Below are positions 14,257-22,968 of a stretch of DNA of 64,000 nucleotides, piece after piece; within the stretch, counting starts at the first letter, position 1; every line of letters starts with the position of its first letter. The stretch is from Aeromonas veronii (lineage in GTDB: Bacteria; Pseudomonadota; Gammaproteobacteria; Enterobacterales; Aeromonadaceae): positions 65,001 through 129,000 of the forward strand of contig NZ_CP157875.1 of the NCBI RefSeq assembly GCF_040215105.1, read 5' to 3'. Made by a program: the position numbers and the translations under genes. Below the pieces are notes generated by a model that worked only from the letters and a program-made list of their open reading frames with translations, had not been told where the DNA came from and searched no databases.

Positions 14257-15297
14257 TTACTTCAGGCCCTTGATTGCGTCGGCCAGGTCGCGATCCTGCG
14301 GGCTCAGGATGCGGGCGATACGGCCCTGGCTATCCAGCAGCACCACGCTGGGGATGTCGCGCACCCCGAAGGCACGGAACAGGGAATCATCTTCGTTCAG
14401 TGCCAGCGGCAGAGTGCTGCCCGAACTCTTCCGGTAATCCTGCAGATCGGCCACCGAGACCCAGAGTCCGGAGGAGACCCCCAGCCACTCGACGCCCTTT
14501 TCGCTCGCCATCAGCTTCTCGGCCTCTTCGCGCACGAACTGGCAGTTCTTGGCGGTCTGCGGGCGACTCTCGGCCAGGTAGGATTCGCACCAGGGGGCGA
14601 AGAAGACGATGGCGCGCGGCTGCTGGTTCGCGGCGCCTAGGTCCAGCTTGCGGCCGTCCAGCGTGGTGATGCCGAGACCGCTCACCTTGTCGCCCACGGC
14701 GAAGGTAGGGGCAGTGCTGGCGCTGGTGGCCCGGGCGATGGGCTGTGGCTCTTCGGAGATAGCCTGTTGCAGCGCTGTGTGCAGCGCCTGATCCTCCAGA
14801 TGGCCCACATGCATGATCTTGCCATCGCGCCCGATCACCACATGCTGGGGGGTGACCCTCAGGTTCAGCGCGGTTGCCAGGGTGCCGTCATCGATGGCGA
14901 TGGGCATGGTCAAGCCCAGCTCCTTGCGGTAGGCACGGATGGCGTCGGCGTCGTCAGAAAAGCCGGTGTTGACGGCGATCACCTGGATCTGGTCGCCAAA
15001 CTTCTGCTCTATGGCCTCAAAGCCCGGCATCTGCTGGCGACAAGGCACGCACCAGGTGGCCCAGAATTTCAGATAGACCGGCTTTTTCCCGTAGAGTTCG
15101 GCCAGATCGAGCTGTTTGCCATCCAAAGTGGTCAGTTTGACCGCCGGGGCTGGTTGGCCGATCAAGGCGCTGCCTGCGCTCTTGGCGCGTCGCTCGCCTT
15201 CGGCGTCGTAGCTGTTGTCGTCCGCCCAGACTGGCTGGCTGATGCCGAGCAGGAGCAACAGGGTGGCGAGGGGTTTGGTCAGTGAGGGCAGGGGCAA
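14257..15297 (-). CDS. Periplasmic two-domain thioredoxin-like protein
   Basis: A 346-residue exported protein with two tandem TlpA/redoxin-like domains. Domain 1 (about 46-180) has an intact WCVPC active site (C83/C86). Domain 2 (about 198-346) has WCESYLAESRP in the same place, so only C237 of the pair remains, with C252 downstream. The start is inferred as TTG at 15297: aaggag lies six bases upstream and the next codons give a clean signal peptide (LPLPSLTKPLATLLLLLGIS). In-frame ATG codons further up (15324, 15348) lack such spacing. It is upstream of the ScsB/DsbD-like reductase, the likely source of its electrons. Confidence 0.78.
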   Translation of the reverse strand: MPLPSLTKPLATLLLLLGISQPVWADDNSYDAEGERRAKSAGSALIGQPAPAVKLTTLDGKQLDLAELYGKKPVYLKFWATWCVPCRQQMPGFEAIEQKFGDQIQVIAVNTGFSDDADAIRAYRKELGLTMPIAIDDGTLATALNLRVTPQHVVIGRDGKIMHVGHLEDQALHTALQQAISEEPQPIARATSASTAPTFAVGDKVSGLGITTLDGRKLDLGAANQQPRAIVFFAPWCESYLAESRPQTAKNCQFVREEAEKLMASEKGVEWLGVSSGLWVSVADLQDYRKSSGSTLPLALNEDDSLFRAFGVRDIPSVVLLDSQGRIARILSPQDRDLADAIKGLK

Positions 15298-15430
15298 GAT
15301 GGACTCCTTACGACTTTCGAACATGTACCGAGGATGGTTTAATGACACATTTTAGTCAGTTTGACAGTCCATTAATAAGGGCCATGAATGTCTGTTTTCA
15401 CTGTACCGTCGCGGACATTGGCCAGTGCCC

Positions 15431-16885
15431 ATGACTGAGCTGCACATAGCGCTGCGGCGCGAAGCCGGGAGCTCGCTGGCTGACCAGATCGCCACGGCCA
15501 TCGGCCAGTCGATCCGCCAGGGCTCGCTCTACGCGGGGGCCAGGCTGCCCTCATGGCGGGATCTGAGTATCCAGCTCGGGGTCGCGCGGGGCACAGTCCG
15601 TGCCGCCTATGAGCGGTTGAACGATGAGCAGCTGATCGTCTCGCAGGGGGCGGCGGGCACCTTCGTCGCCCAGTGCCTGCCGATGGACTCGCCGCCCGAT
15701 CTCGGGGGGCAATCCAACCCCTTGCCCGAGCTCTATCAACATCCCTTCGGCGAGCTCCCTCGGGTATTCCAGGTCGGCGTACCTGCGCAGGACGGTTTTC
15801 CCGGCAAGCTCTGGTCCCGGGTGGCGGCCCAGGCTGCCAGTCAGGCCGCCATGGCCACGGTCAGCTATCCGGATCCCCGTGGCGAACTGACGCTGCGCAC
15901 CGAGGTCGCCGCCTATCTGTCCGTGGCTCGCGGGATCAGCTGCTCGCCGGCCCAGATCCTCATCACCTCGGGGTATAGCGGTGCCCTCGGGCTGCTTGTC
16001 CACGGCCTCGGCTTGCAGGGGAAAGAGGCCTGGATTGAGGATCCTGGCTATCCATTGTCGCGGATGGCGCTCGCCATAGCGGGTGTGACGCCTGTGCCTG
16101 TCCCGGTCGATGCGCAGGGGCTCGATGTTGATGAGGGGATAGCCCGTGCGGCGGACGCCGCGCTGGCCATAGTCACCGCCGGCCAGCAGGCGCCGCTGGG
16201 CATGACCCTTTCCCTCGCCCGCCGCCACCGGTTGCTGGAGTGGGCCGCCAGTCGCGGCGGCTGGATCATCGAGGATGATTACCTGAGCGAGCTGCAACTC
16301 ACCGGCCGGGCGGCGCCAGCCCTGGCCTCCCTGGATCGCCATGGCCGGGTCATCTATGTCGGTACCTTCAGCAAGACCATCAGCCCAGGCCTGCGTCTCG
16401 GCTTCATGGTGGTGCCGCCGGCCCTGGCCGGCAAGATGGGGGACGTGGCCGCCGCACTCGCCCCCGCCGCCTCGGTGGCCAGCCAGTGGGCGCTCGCTGA
16501 GTTCATGCGCAAGGGACACTATCTGCGTCACTTGCGCAGGATGAAGCGTATCTACCGTGCGCGGGCGGCGGCGCTGCAACAGGCCTTGCCGGTGCCCGCC
16601 GAGACGGTCACCATGGCGGGGCTGGCGCTGCTGCTTCACCTGCCTCAGGGCTGCGATGATGTCGCCATCGTGCGCCGGGCCCAGGCTGTCGGACTGGCGC
16701 CAGCCCCCTTGTCCGTCTGGTTCGCAGACCCGGCGCGAGCGAGATCGGGTCTGCTGCTGGGGATCACCAATCTGCCGCAAGAGGGGCTGGAGGCGTGCTG
16801 CACCCAGCTGATGCGACAGATCGAGCCTGGCGCAGGCCAGGAGGGGGCGCTTTCCCCGCCATCTATGCCAGATCGGACGGTTTAA
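15431..16885 (+). CDS. MocR/GntR-family PLP-dependent transcriptional regulator
   Basis: A 484-residue MocR-type protein: an N-terminal GntR winged helix (residues about 10-75, LPSWRDLSIQLGVARGTVRAAYERL) joined to a class I aminotransferase fold (about 110-460). The PLP-lysine motif TFSKTISPGLRLGF is present, as is the aspartate region IIEDDYLSELQ. Such proteins usually sense PLP with a second ligand and often control a neighbouring transport or amino-acid gene. No obvious target is adjacent: upstream is the divergent thioredoxin-like gene, downstream prlC. A GTG at 15425 is an alternative start. Confidence 0.85.
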   Translation: MTELHIALRREAGSSLADQIATAIGQSIRQGSLYAGARLPSWRDLSIQLGVARGTVRAAYERLNDEQLIVSQGAAGTFVAQCLPMDSPPDLGGQSNPLPELYQHPFGELPRVFQVGVPAQDGFPGKLWSRVAAQAASQAAMATVSYPDPRGELTLRTEVAAYLSVARGISCSPAQILITSGYSGALGLLVHGLGLQGKEAWIEDPGYPLSRMALAIAGVTPVPVPVDAQGLDVDEGIARAADAALAIVTAGQQAPLGMTLSLARRHRLLEWAASRGGWIIEDDYLSELQLTGRAAPALASLDRHGRVIYVGTFSKTISPGLRLGFMVVPPALAGKMGDVAAALAPAASVASQWALAEFMRKGHYLRHLRRMKRIYRARAAALQQALPVPAETVTMAGLALLLHLPQGCDDVAIVRRAQAVGLAPAPLSVWFADPARARSGLLLGITNLPQEGLEACCTQLMRQIEPGAGQEGALSPPSMPDRTV

Positions 16886-16938
16886 TAGGCTATGGGTCGC
16901 GAAAAGTGGGTACTTGGCCCTGTTACTGGCGGCAAAGG

Positions 16939-16967
16939 CTTGATAAATGGGGTTTCTGCCTACATCT
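16939..16967 (+). promoter_or_regulatory. Possible sigma-32 promoter of prlC
   Basis: CTTGATA (16939-16945), a 14-base spacer, then CTACATCT (16960-16967), against the heat-shock consensus CTTGAAA-N13/14-CCCCATNT. E. coli prlC is a heat-shock gene, which makes the match plausible. Unproven. Confidence 0.4.
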
Positions 16968-17028
16968 TAGATGGTCCAAGCAAGCTTCTGGACGGCAGGG
17001 GCTGCAGAGCATTTTAGAGGTACCGCAG

Positions 17029-19071
17029 ATGAACAACCCTTTGCTGACCATGGACTCGCTGCCTCCCTTCAGCCAGATCCAGCCTGAACAGGTGCAGCCT
17101 GCCGTCATGCAGGCCATCGCCGACTGCAAACAGAAGATTGATGACGTACTGGCCCGGCGCGAGCCCCACACCTGGGACAGCCTGATCGCCCCCCTGGAAG
17201 AGGTCAATGACCGGCTGGGACGCATCTGGTCGCCGGTGAGCCACCTCAACGCCGTGCAGAACAGCGAGGCTCTGCGGGAGGCCCATGATGCCTGCCTGCC
17301 GCTGCTCTCCGAGTTCCAGACCTATGTCGGCCAGCATGAAGGGCTCTATCAGGCGTATCGCGAGCTGGCCGAGAGCGACGACTTCCCCCTGCTGAGCGGT
17401 GCCCAGCGCAAGGAGATCCAGAATACCCTGCGTGATTTCCGCTTGTCCGGTATCGGTCTGCCTGCCGAGGCGCAGCAGCGCTATGGCGAGATCCAGGCCC
17501 GTCTTTCCGACCTGGCTTCCCGTTTCAGCAACAACGTGCTGGACGCGACCATGGGTTGGAACAAGTTGGTGACCGATGAGGCCGAACTGGCCGGTCTGCC
17601 CGCCAGCGCCCTGGCCGCCGCTCGCCAGCTGGCGGAGCACAAGGGTCAGCAGGGCTGGCTGTTCACCCTGGACATCCCCTCCTACCTGCCGGTGATGATG
17701 TATGCCGACAGCCGCACCCTGCGTGCCGAGCTGTATGAGGCCTTCACCACCCGCGCCTCGGATCAGGGCCCCAACGCCGGCAAGTGGGACAACTCCGCCA
17801 TCATGACGGAACTGCTCACCCTGCGCCGGGAGCTGGCCCAGCTGCTCGGCTTTGGCAACTATGCCGAGCTCTCCTTGGCCACCAAGATGGCGGACAAGAC
17901 TGAACAGGTGGTGGGATTCCTCACCGACCTCGCCGCCAAGTCCCTGCCCCAGGGCAAGGCCGAGCTGGAAGAGATCCGGACCTTCGCTGCCGAGCACTTC
18001 GGTCAGAGCGAGCTGGCGGCCTGGGACATCCCCTACTACGCGGAGAAGCTCAAGCAGCACAAGTTCTCCATCTCCGACGAGCAACTGCGCCCCTACTTCC
18101 CCGCCGGCAAGGTGGTGAAAGGGCTGTTCGAGGTGGTGCGCCGGGTATTCGGGGTCAAGGTGCGCGAGCGCCTCGGTATCGATACCTGGCATCCGGACGT
18201 GCGCTTCTACGACATCTTTGACGGAGAGGACGAGTTGCGTGGCAGCTTCTACCTCGATCTCTATGCCCGCGAGCACAAGCGAGGCGGCGCCTGGATGGAT
18301 GTCTGCCTGGGTCGTCGCTATCGCCAGGATGGCTCCCTGCAAAAGCCGGTGGCCTATCTGACCTGCAACTTCAACGGCCCCGTGGATGGCAAGCCCGCCC
18401 TGTTCACCCACGACGAAGTGGTGACCCTGTTCCACGAGTTTGGCCACGGCATTCACCACATGCTGACCCAGATCGACGTGGCCGGGGTCGCTGGCATCAA
18501 CGGCGTGGCCTGGGATGCGGTGGAGTTGCCGAGCCAGTTCCTGGAGAACTGGTGCTGGGAGTCCGAGGCGCTGGCCTTTATCTCCGGTCATTACGAAACA
18601 GGCGAGCCGCTGCCCGCGGATCTGCTGGAGAAGATGCTGACCGCCCGTAACTTCCAGGCGGCCATGCAGATGCTGCGCCAGCTGGAGTTCGCCCTGTTCG
18701 ACTTCCGTCTGCACCAGGAGTTCGATCCGGCCAATCCCGAGCTGGTGCCGACCCTGCTGGATCAGGTGCGCAGCCAGGTCGCCGTGATGACGCCGCCGGC
18801 GTTCAACCGCTTCCAGCACAGCTTCTCCCACATCTTCGCCGGCGGTTATGCGGCGGGTTACTACAGCTACAAGTGGGCGGAAGTGCTCTCCGCCGATGCC
18901 TTCTCCCGCTTCGAGGAAGAGGGGATCTTCAACGCGGCCACCGGCCAGGCCTTCCTGAAAAATATTCTGGAGAAGGGCGGGTCGAAAGAACCCATGGAGC
19001 TGTTCCGCGCCTTCCGGGGCCGAGAGCCCCAGGTGGATGCGTTGCTGCGACACAGCGGTATCGCCGCCTGA
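17029..19071 (+). CDS. prlC: Oligopeptidase A PrlC
   Basis: A 680-residue M3 zinc metallopeptidase that degrades oligopeptides in the cytosol, including signal-peptide fragments; identical in length to the E. coli enzyme. The zinc motif HEFGH begins at H469 (TLFHEFGHGIHHML), followed by the downstream glutamate region ELPSQFLENW. I start at ATG 17029 (agagg upstream) rather than at in-frame upstream codons because it yields the canonical N-terminus MNNPLLTMDSLPPF. In E. coli prlC is followed directly by rsmJ; here a terminator and a cyclic-di-GMP gene separate them. Confidence 0.96.
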   Translation: MNNPLLTMDSLPPFSQIQPEQVQPAVMQAIADCKQKIDDVLARREPHTWDSLIAPLEEVNDRLGRIWSPVSHLNAVQNSEALREAHDACLPLLSEFQTYVGQHEGLYQAYRELAESDDFPLLSGAQRKEIQNTLRDFRLSGIGLPAEAQQRYGEIQARLSDLASRFSNNVLDATMGWNKLVTDEAELAGLPASALAAARQLAEHKGQQGWLFTLDIPSYLPVMMYADSRTLRAELYEAFTTRASDQGPNAGKWDNSAIMTELLTLRRELAQLLGFGNYAELSLATKMADKTEQVVGFLTDLAAKSLPQGKAELEEIRTFAAEHFGQSELAAWDIPYYAEKLKQHKFSISDEQLRPYFPAGKVVKGLFEVVRRVFGVKVRERLGIDTWHPDVRFYDIFDGEDELRGSFYLDLYAREHKRGGAWMDVCLGRRYRQDGSLQKPVAYLTCNFNGPVDGKPALFTHDEVVTLFHEFGHGIHHMLTQIDVAGVAGINGVAWDAVELPSQFLENWCWESEALAFISGHYETGEPLPADLLEKMLTARNFQAAMQMLRQLEFALFDFRLHQEFDPANPELVPTLLDQVRSQVAVMTPPAFNRFQHSFSHIFAGGYAAGYYSYKWAEVLSADAFSRFEEEGIFNAATGQAFLKNILEKGGSKEPMELFRAFRGREPQVDALLRHSGIAA

Positions 19072-19151
19072 TGTATCAGCCCTGCGCCGAGATGAGCTTC
19101 AAGCAGGTACTTGGTTTGGACAGAGTGGGATCCCGGCATGATTTTTAAGAT

Positions 19152-19178
19152 AAAAAGGGACCGCATGGTCCCTTTTTT
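19152..19178 (+). terminator. Terminator after prlC
   Basis: Stem aaaaagggacc/ggtccctttttt with a four-base loop. It ends in a run of six T. Confidence 0.9.
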
Positions 19179-19276
19179 CAAGGCTTTTTAATATCTTGCC
19201 GATAGCATGTTTGCACAGCCACCGCCTCTTCCAGTAGAGTCGGGTTCTAGTTTCCAAGGAGAGAAAGCCACTTGCC

Positions 19277-21841
19277 ATGAGGCGAGCACTCGAGTCTGTC
19301 TATCAAATCATCTCCAGCTTGTCTCATCTGAGTGGCAAGGGATTTTTCGATACTTTTGTGAGTGAGATCGCCAGCTCGGTGGGGGCGGATCTCGTCCTGA
19401 TTTCGGGACAGGACCAGACCGGCCTGTTCTTCACCATTCATGCCGCCTATCCCGCCTCCCTCGACATCGGCTCCTACAGTTTTCCCCTCGCCAGTACCCC
19501 GGGGGAGATCGTCATGCAGCAAGGGGAAGCCTGGTTCAACGATTGCACCTGCCAGCTGTTTCCCCATGCCGCCGTGCTGGAGTTCTGGCAGATCCGTGGC
19601 TATGCCGGCATCGCCCTGAAGAATGCCCAGGGGGAGACCCTGGGGCTGTGCAGCGTCATGTTCAAGCAGGCGATGCCGAGCATGGACAAGATCATGCAGC
19701 TGCTGAGGCTGCTGGCCCCCATCGCCGGTCGCGAGCTGGCCCTGATGTACCAGCAGCAGGCCCCTTCGCAATCCATGGGGCCGGGCGCCATGCAGGTGCT
19801 GGATACCATGATGTCCCACGCTCCCGTGGGCATCGGCAAGATGGACCTGGACGGGCGGATTCTCTGGATCAACCCGGCCATCGAGAAGATGCTGGGTTAT
19901 CGTCCGGACGAGTTGCTGAACCGCACCGCCGCCGAGTTCAACCACCCGGAAGACTGGCAGGCGAGCCTCCCGCTCTACGAGGAGATCCGGCGCGGAGAAC
20001 GCCCCGCTTTCACCCAGGAGAAGCGCTACCGGCACCGGGATGGTTCGGTGCTGTGGGGGCGCGTGACCGTCACCCTCATTCGCAACGAGCAGTTGCACCC
20101 CGATTATCTGATGCTGGTGCTGGAGAACATCGATCCCATCAAGCGTCACAGCGAGCAGCTCAAGCTCTCCCACCGGGTCTATGACAACCTCTCCGAAGCC
20201 ATCCTGGTGTGTGACGGGGAGAGCCGCATCATCTCGGTGAATCCCGCATTCGAACGGATCACCGGTTACAGCGAGGAGGAGGCCTGCGGCCAGCGCCCCA
20301 GCCTGCTCAAATCCGGACTGCACGATCAGACTTTCTACGCCGACATGTACCACGCCCTGGAGCGGGTGGGGATCTGGCGTGGGGAGGTGTGGAACAAGCG
20401 CAAGAACGGCAAGCTCTACCCCCAGCAACTGATGGTGAGCGCCCTGCGGGAAGGGGGCCGGATCAGCCAGTACATCGCCATCTTCAGCGATCTCTCCCAG
20501 ACCAAGCTGGCGGAGCAGAAAATCGCGGCCCAGGCGAACTACGACAACCTGACCGGCCTGCCCAACCGCTGGCTGTTTGGTCGCTGCCTTGCCCGTTTCT
20601 GCGAGCGGGGGGAGCGCTTCGCCCTCATGGTACTGGACCTCAACAACTTCAAGGCGGTCAACAACAGCATGGATCACCACGTGGGTGATGCCCTGCTGCG
20701 GGAAGTGTCGGATCGGCTGGTGAGCCGGGTGCGCACCGAGGATCTGGTGGCCCGCATCGGTGGGGATGAATTTGCCTTCCTGGTGCCCGGCATCGTCAAC
20801 CGCCGCCAGGCCGAGGTGTTCGCCAAACAGGTGATCGGCGGCTTCGCCAGACCCTTCATGCTGGCCAATCAGCACCTCTACGTGACGGCAACCCTGGGGA
20901 TCACACTCTGTCCCTACGATGGGGCGGACAGCGACGAGCTGCTGCGCAACGCCGAACAGGCATTGTTCGTCGCCAAGCGGCAGGGCCGAACCCTGGGCAC
21001 CTACAGCGCCTCCATGCGGGAGGAGGTGAGCCAGCGCCACCAGATGCAGCAGGATCTGGCGGAGGCCATCAAGCTGTCGCAACTGACCATGGCCTATCAG
21101 CCCATCTGGGACAACCGTAGCGGCCGGGTGGCCAAGCTGGAGGCGCTGGTGCGCTGGTATCACCCCCATTGGGGCCAGGTCTCGCCGGCGGACTTCATCC
21201 CGCTGGCGGAGGAGGCCGGGCTGATGCAGGGGCTGGGCGCTCTGGTGTTGTGGCAGTCGTGCCGGGATCTGGCACGACTGCAAAAATCCGGCTTCCCGGA
21301 TCTGCAGATGTCCATCAACCGCTCCACCCTGGAGTTCCAGACCATAGATCCGGAAGCCAACGAATGGCTGCGGGTGATCCGTCACTTCGGCCTGGACCCC
21401 AAGGACATCATCATCGAGATCACCGAATCTCTCTTGATGGAGAGCAGCGATCAACACAGGGTGCGGATCGACGCCCTGCGCGAGGCGGGTTGCAAGCTGG
21501 CCATCGATGATTTCGGTACCGGCTACTCGGCGCTCAACTATCTGCGTACCTTCCCGGTGGATCTGGTGAAGATAGATCGCTCCTTCGTGCGCCATATTCC
21601 CTTCAACGAACAGGACAGGTTGCTGCTGGACGGCATCATCAACATAGTGCACAACCTTGGCATGCAGGTGGTGATCGAGGGGGTGGAAACCCGGGAGCAA
21701 CTCAACTTCCTTTGTCAGAAAGGGTGCGCCTTCACTCAGGGCTATCTGCTCAGCCGGCCGCTGCCATTCGAGGATCTGACGGAATACCTGACCCTCAACC
21801 GGCAGGGAATGAACCTGGCCAATCTCACCATCGTGAGCTGA
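19277..21841 (+). CDS. GAF-PAS-PAS-GGDEF-EAL cyclic-di-GMP protein
   Basis: An 854-residue cytosolic signalling protein with no membrane segment. Order: GAF-like sensor (about 10-155), PAS 1 (about 170-295, ILWINPAIEKMLGYRPDELL), PAS 2 (about 300-420, IISVNPAFERITGYSEEEA), GGDEF domain with intact GGDEF at 495-499, and EAL domain with intact EAL at 622-624 plus EITES, DDFGTGYS and VIEGVET. Both catalytic motifs look complete, so it could make and/or degrade cyclic-di-GMP. It has its own upstream region after the prlC terminator and precedes rsmJ by about 50 bases. The sensed signal is unknown. Confidence 0.9.
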   Translation: MRRALESVYQIISSLSHLSGKGFFDTFVSEIASSVGADLVLISGQDQTGLFFTIHAAYPASLDIGSYSFPLASTPGEIVMQQGEAWFNDCTCQLFPHAAVLEFWQIRGYAGIALKNAQGETLGLCSVMFKQAMPSMDKIMQLLRLLAPIAGRELALMYQQQAPSQSMGPGAMQVLDTMMSHAPVGIGKMDLDGRILWINPAIEKMLGYRPDELLNRTAAEFNHPEDWQASLPLYEEIRRGERPAFTQEKRYRHRDGSVLWGRVTVTLIRNEQLHPDYLMLVLENIDPIKRHSEQLKLSHRVYDNLSEAILVCDGESRIISVNPAFERITGYSEEEACGQRPSLLKSGLHDQTFYADMYHALERVGIWRGEVWNKRKNGKLYPQQLMVSALREGGRISQYIAIFSDLSQTKLAEQKIAAQANYDNLTGLPNRWLFGRCLARFCERGERFALMVLDLNNFKAVNNSMDHHVGDALLREVSDRLVSRVRTEDLVARIGGDEFAFLVPGIVNRRQAEVFAKQVIGGFARPFMLANQHLYVTATLGITLCPYDGADSDELLRNAEQALFVAKRQGRTLGTYSASMREEVSQRHQMQQDLAEAIKLSQLTMAYQPIWDNRSGRVAKLEALVRWYHPHWGQVSPADFIPLAEEAGLMQGLGALVLWQSCRDLARLQKSGFPDLQMSINRSTLEFQTIDPEANEWLRVIRHFGLDPKDIIIEITESLLMESSDQHRVRIDALREAGCKLAIDDFGTGYSALNYLRTFPVDLVKIDRSFVRHIPFNEQDRLLLDGIINIVHNLGMQVVIEGVETREQLNFLCQKGCAFTQGYLLSRPLPFEDLTEYLTLNRQGMNLANLTIVS

Positions 21842-21892
21842 TCTCCCGCTTCTGTTATCATGCTCGGCTCCATGCCGCCATGAGTCATCGTT

Positions 21893-22651
21893 ATGCCCCG
21901 TATTCAGGTTTTCAGTGAAGTGCCCGCCCGGGAAGGGGAGCTCGACGCCCTGCGCCAGCGCCTGGCCGACGTGGAGTTTCCCGCTCCCTTCGCCCTGGTA
22001 CTGACCGAGGCGCGGCTGGAGCTGCGCAAGCTGGACGAGCCCAAGCTGGGGGCTGTCTACGTGGACTTCGTGGAAGGGGCGGTGGCACACAGGCGCAAGT
22101 TTGGTGGTGGTCGTGGCCAGTCCATCGCCAAGGCGGTAGGGCTGAAGGCGGGGGCCATGCCGACCGTGGTGGATGCTACCGCCGGGCTCGGCCGTGATGC
22201 CTTCGTACTGGCCTCCCTCGGTTGCAGGGTGACCCTGATCGAGCGCAGCCCCGTGGTGGCGGCCCTGCTGCAGGATGGGTTGACGCGGGCGGCCCAGGAT
22301 CCCGAGATCGGGGGCTGGGTGAGCGAGCGGATGCAGTTGCTGCAAGGACCGGCGGTGGACAACCTGCTGGCATTGAGCGAACGGCCGGACGTCATCTATC
22401 TGGATCCCATGTTCCCCCACAAGCAGAAATCCGCGCTGGTGAAAAAAGAGATGCGGGTGTTCCAGTCCCTGGTGGGGCCGGATCTCGATGCGGATGCGCT
22501 GCTGCCGGCGGCGCTCAAGATGGCGACCCGACGGGTGGTGGTAAAGCGGCCCGACTACGCGGGCTGGCTCAACGAGCACAAACCCAGCATGGCCATCGAG
22601 ACCAAGAGCAACCGCTTCGATGTCTATGTAATGGCGGCGCTGGCCGGTTGA
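21893..22651 (+). CDS. rsmJ: 16S rRNA m2G1516 methyltransferase RsmJ
   Basis: A 252-residue SAM methyltransferase of the RsmJ (YhiQ) family, which modifies G1516 of 16S rRNA. Motif I is [19 protein letters not shown]; the catalytic-type motif IYLDPMFPH and KRPDYAGWL are family-typical. Length and sequence fit the E. coli protein (250). It follows the cyclic-di-GMP gene closely and ends at a strong terminator. Confidence 0.94.
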   Translation: MPRIQVFSEVPAREGELDALRQRLADVEFPAPFALVLTEARLELRKLDEPKLGAVYVDFVEGAVAHRRKFGGGRGQSIAKAVGLKAGAMPTVVDATAGLGRDAFVLASLGCRVTLIERSPVVAALLQDGLTRAAQDPEIGGWVSERMQLLQGPAVDNLLALSERPDVIYLDPMFPHKQKSALVKKEMRVFQSLVGPDLDADALLPAALKMATRRVVVKRPDYAGWLNEHKPSMAIETKSNRFDVYVMAALAG

Positions 22652-22665
22652 CCGTGACCCCCATA

Positions 22666-22698
22666 CGAAGAGGGCCCGCAGTGCGGGCCCTCTTTACT
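22666..22698. terminator. Bidirectional terminator between rsmJ and rof
   Basis: Perfect 13-bp stem aagagggcccgca/tgcgggccctctt with a single-base centre, T-rich on one side, between convergent genes. Confidence 0.85.
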
Positions 22699-22705
22699 TG
22701 TCCGA

Positions 22706-22948
22706 CTAGAAACGGACAAGTTTCTCTTCCCCCTGCCAGACGAGGGCCAGGGTCGCCAGCTCCGCCAGACTGAGCCGCTCTCCGCTGGTTAGCAACAGGT
22801 ATTCAATCCCCTTTTTCGCCACTATGGTCTGCACCTTGTCCTCCCACTGCCGGCCACTGCGGTCGGTGAGCGTCACCGGCAGTTGCCAGCGAGCGGCGAT
22901 TTCGAGCCAGTCATAGAGGTCACAGCTGATGGGTTGATAATCCGTCAT
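22706..22948 (-). CDS. rof: Rho-binding antiterminator Rof (YaeO family)
   Basis: An 80-residue protein resembling E. coli Rof/YaeO: YQPISCDLYDWLEIAARWQLPVTL aligns with YQPINCDDYDNLELACQHHLMLTL at the N-terminus, and KKGIEYLLL with RKNVEYLVV. Rof binds the Rho hexamer and blocks RNA loading. Here it is the third gene of rhlB-gppA-rof, 20 bases after gppA, only about 3.5 kb from rho. In E. coli rof lies elsewhere. Ribosome site aaggaag precedes ATG 22948. Confidence 0.88.
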   Translation of the reverse strand: MTDYQPISCDLYDWLEIAARWQLPVTLTDRSGRQWEDKVQTIVAKKGIEYLLLTSGERLSLAELATLALVWQGEEKLVRF

Positions 22949-22968
22949 GGTGCTTCCTTTGGGAGTGT

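Noticed and set aside
16795..17028. Longer N-terminus for PrlC
   Set aside because: It overlaps the MocR gene and is not like PrlC; ATG 17029 gives the exact 680-residue length.
17014..19053. Minus-strand 679-aa frame opposite prlC
   Set aside because: Antisense shadow of prlC, same compositional bias, no ribosome site.
19247..22579. Minus-strand 1110-aa open frame
   Set aside because: It is a shadow of the GGDEF-EAL and rsmJ genes in high-GC DNA: rich in H, Q, G and L with no domain, and it spans two real genes.
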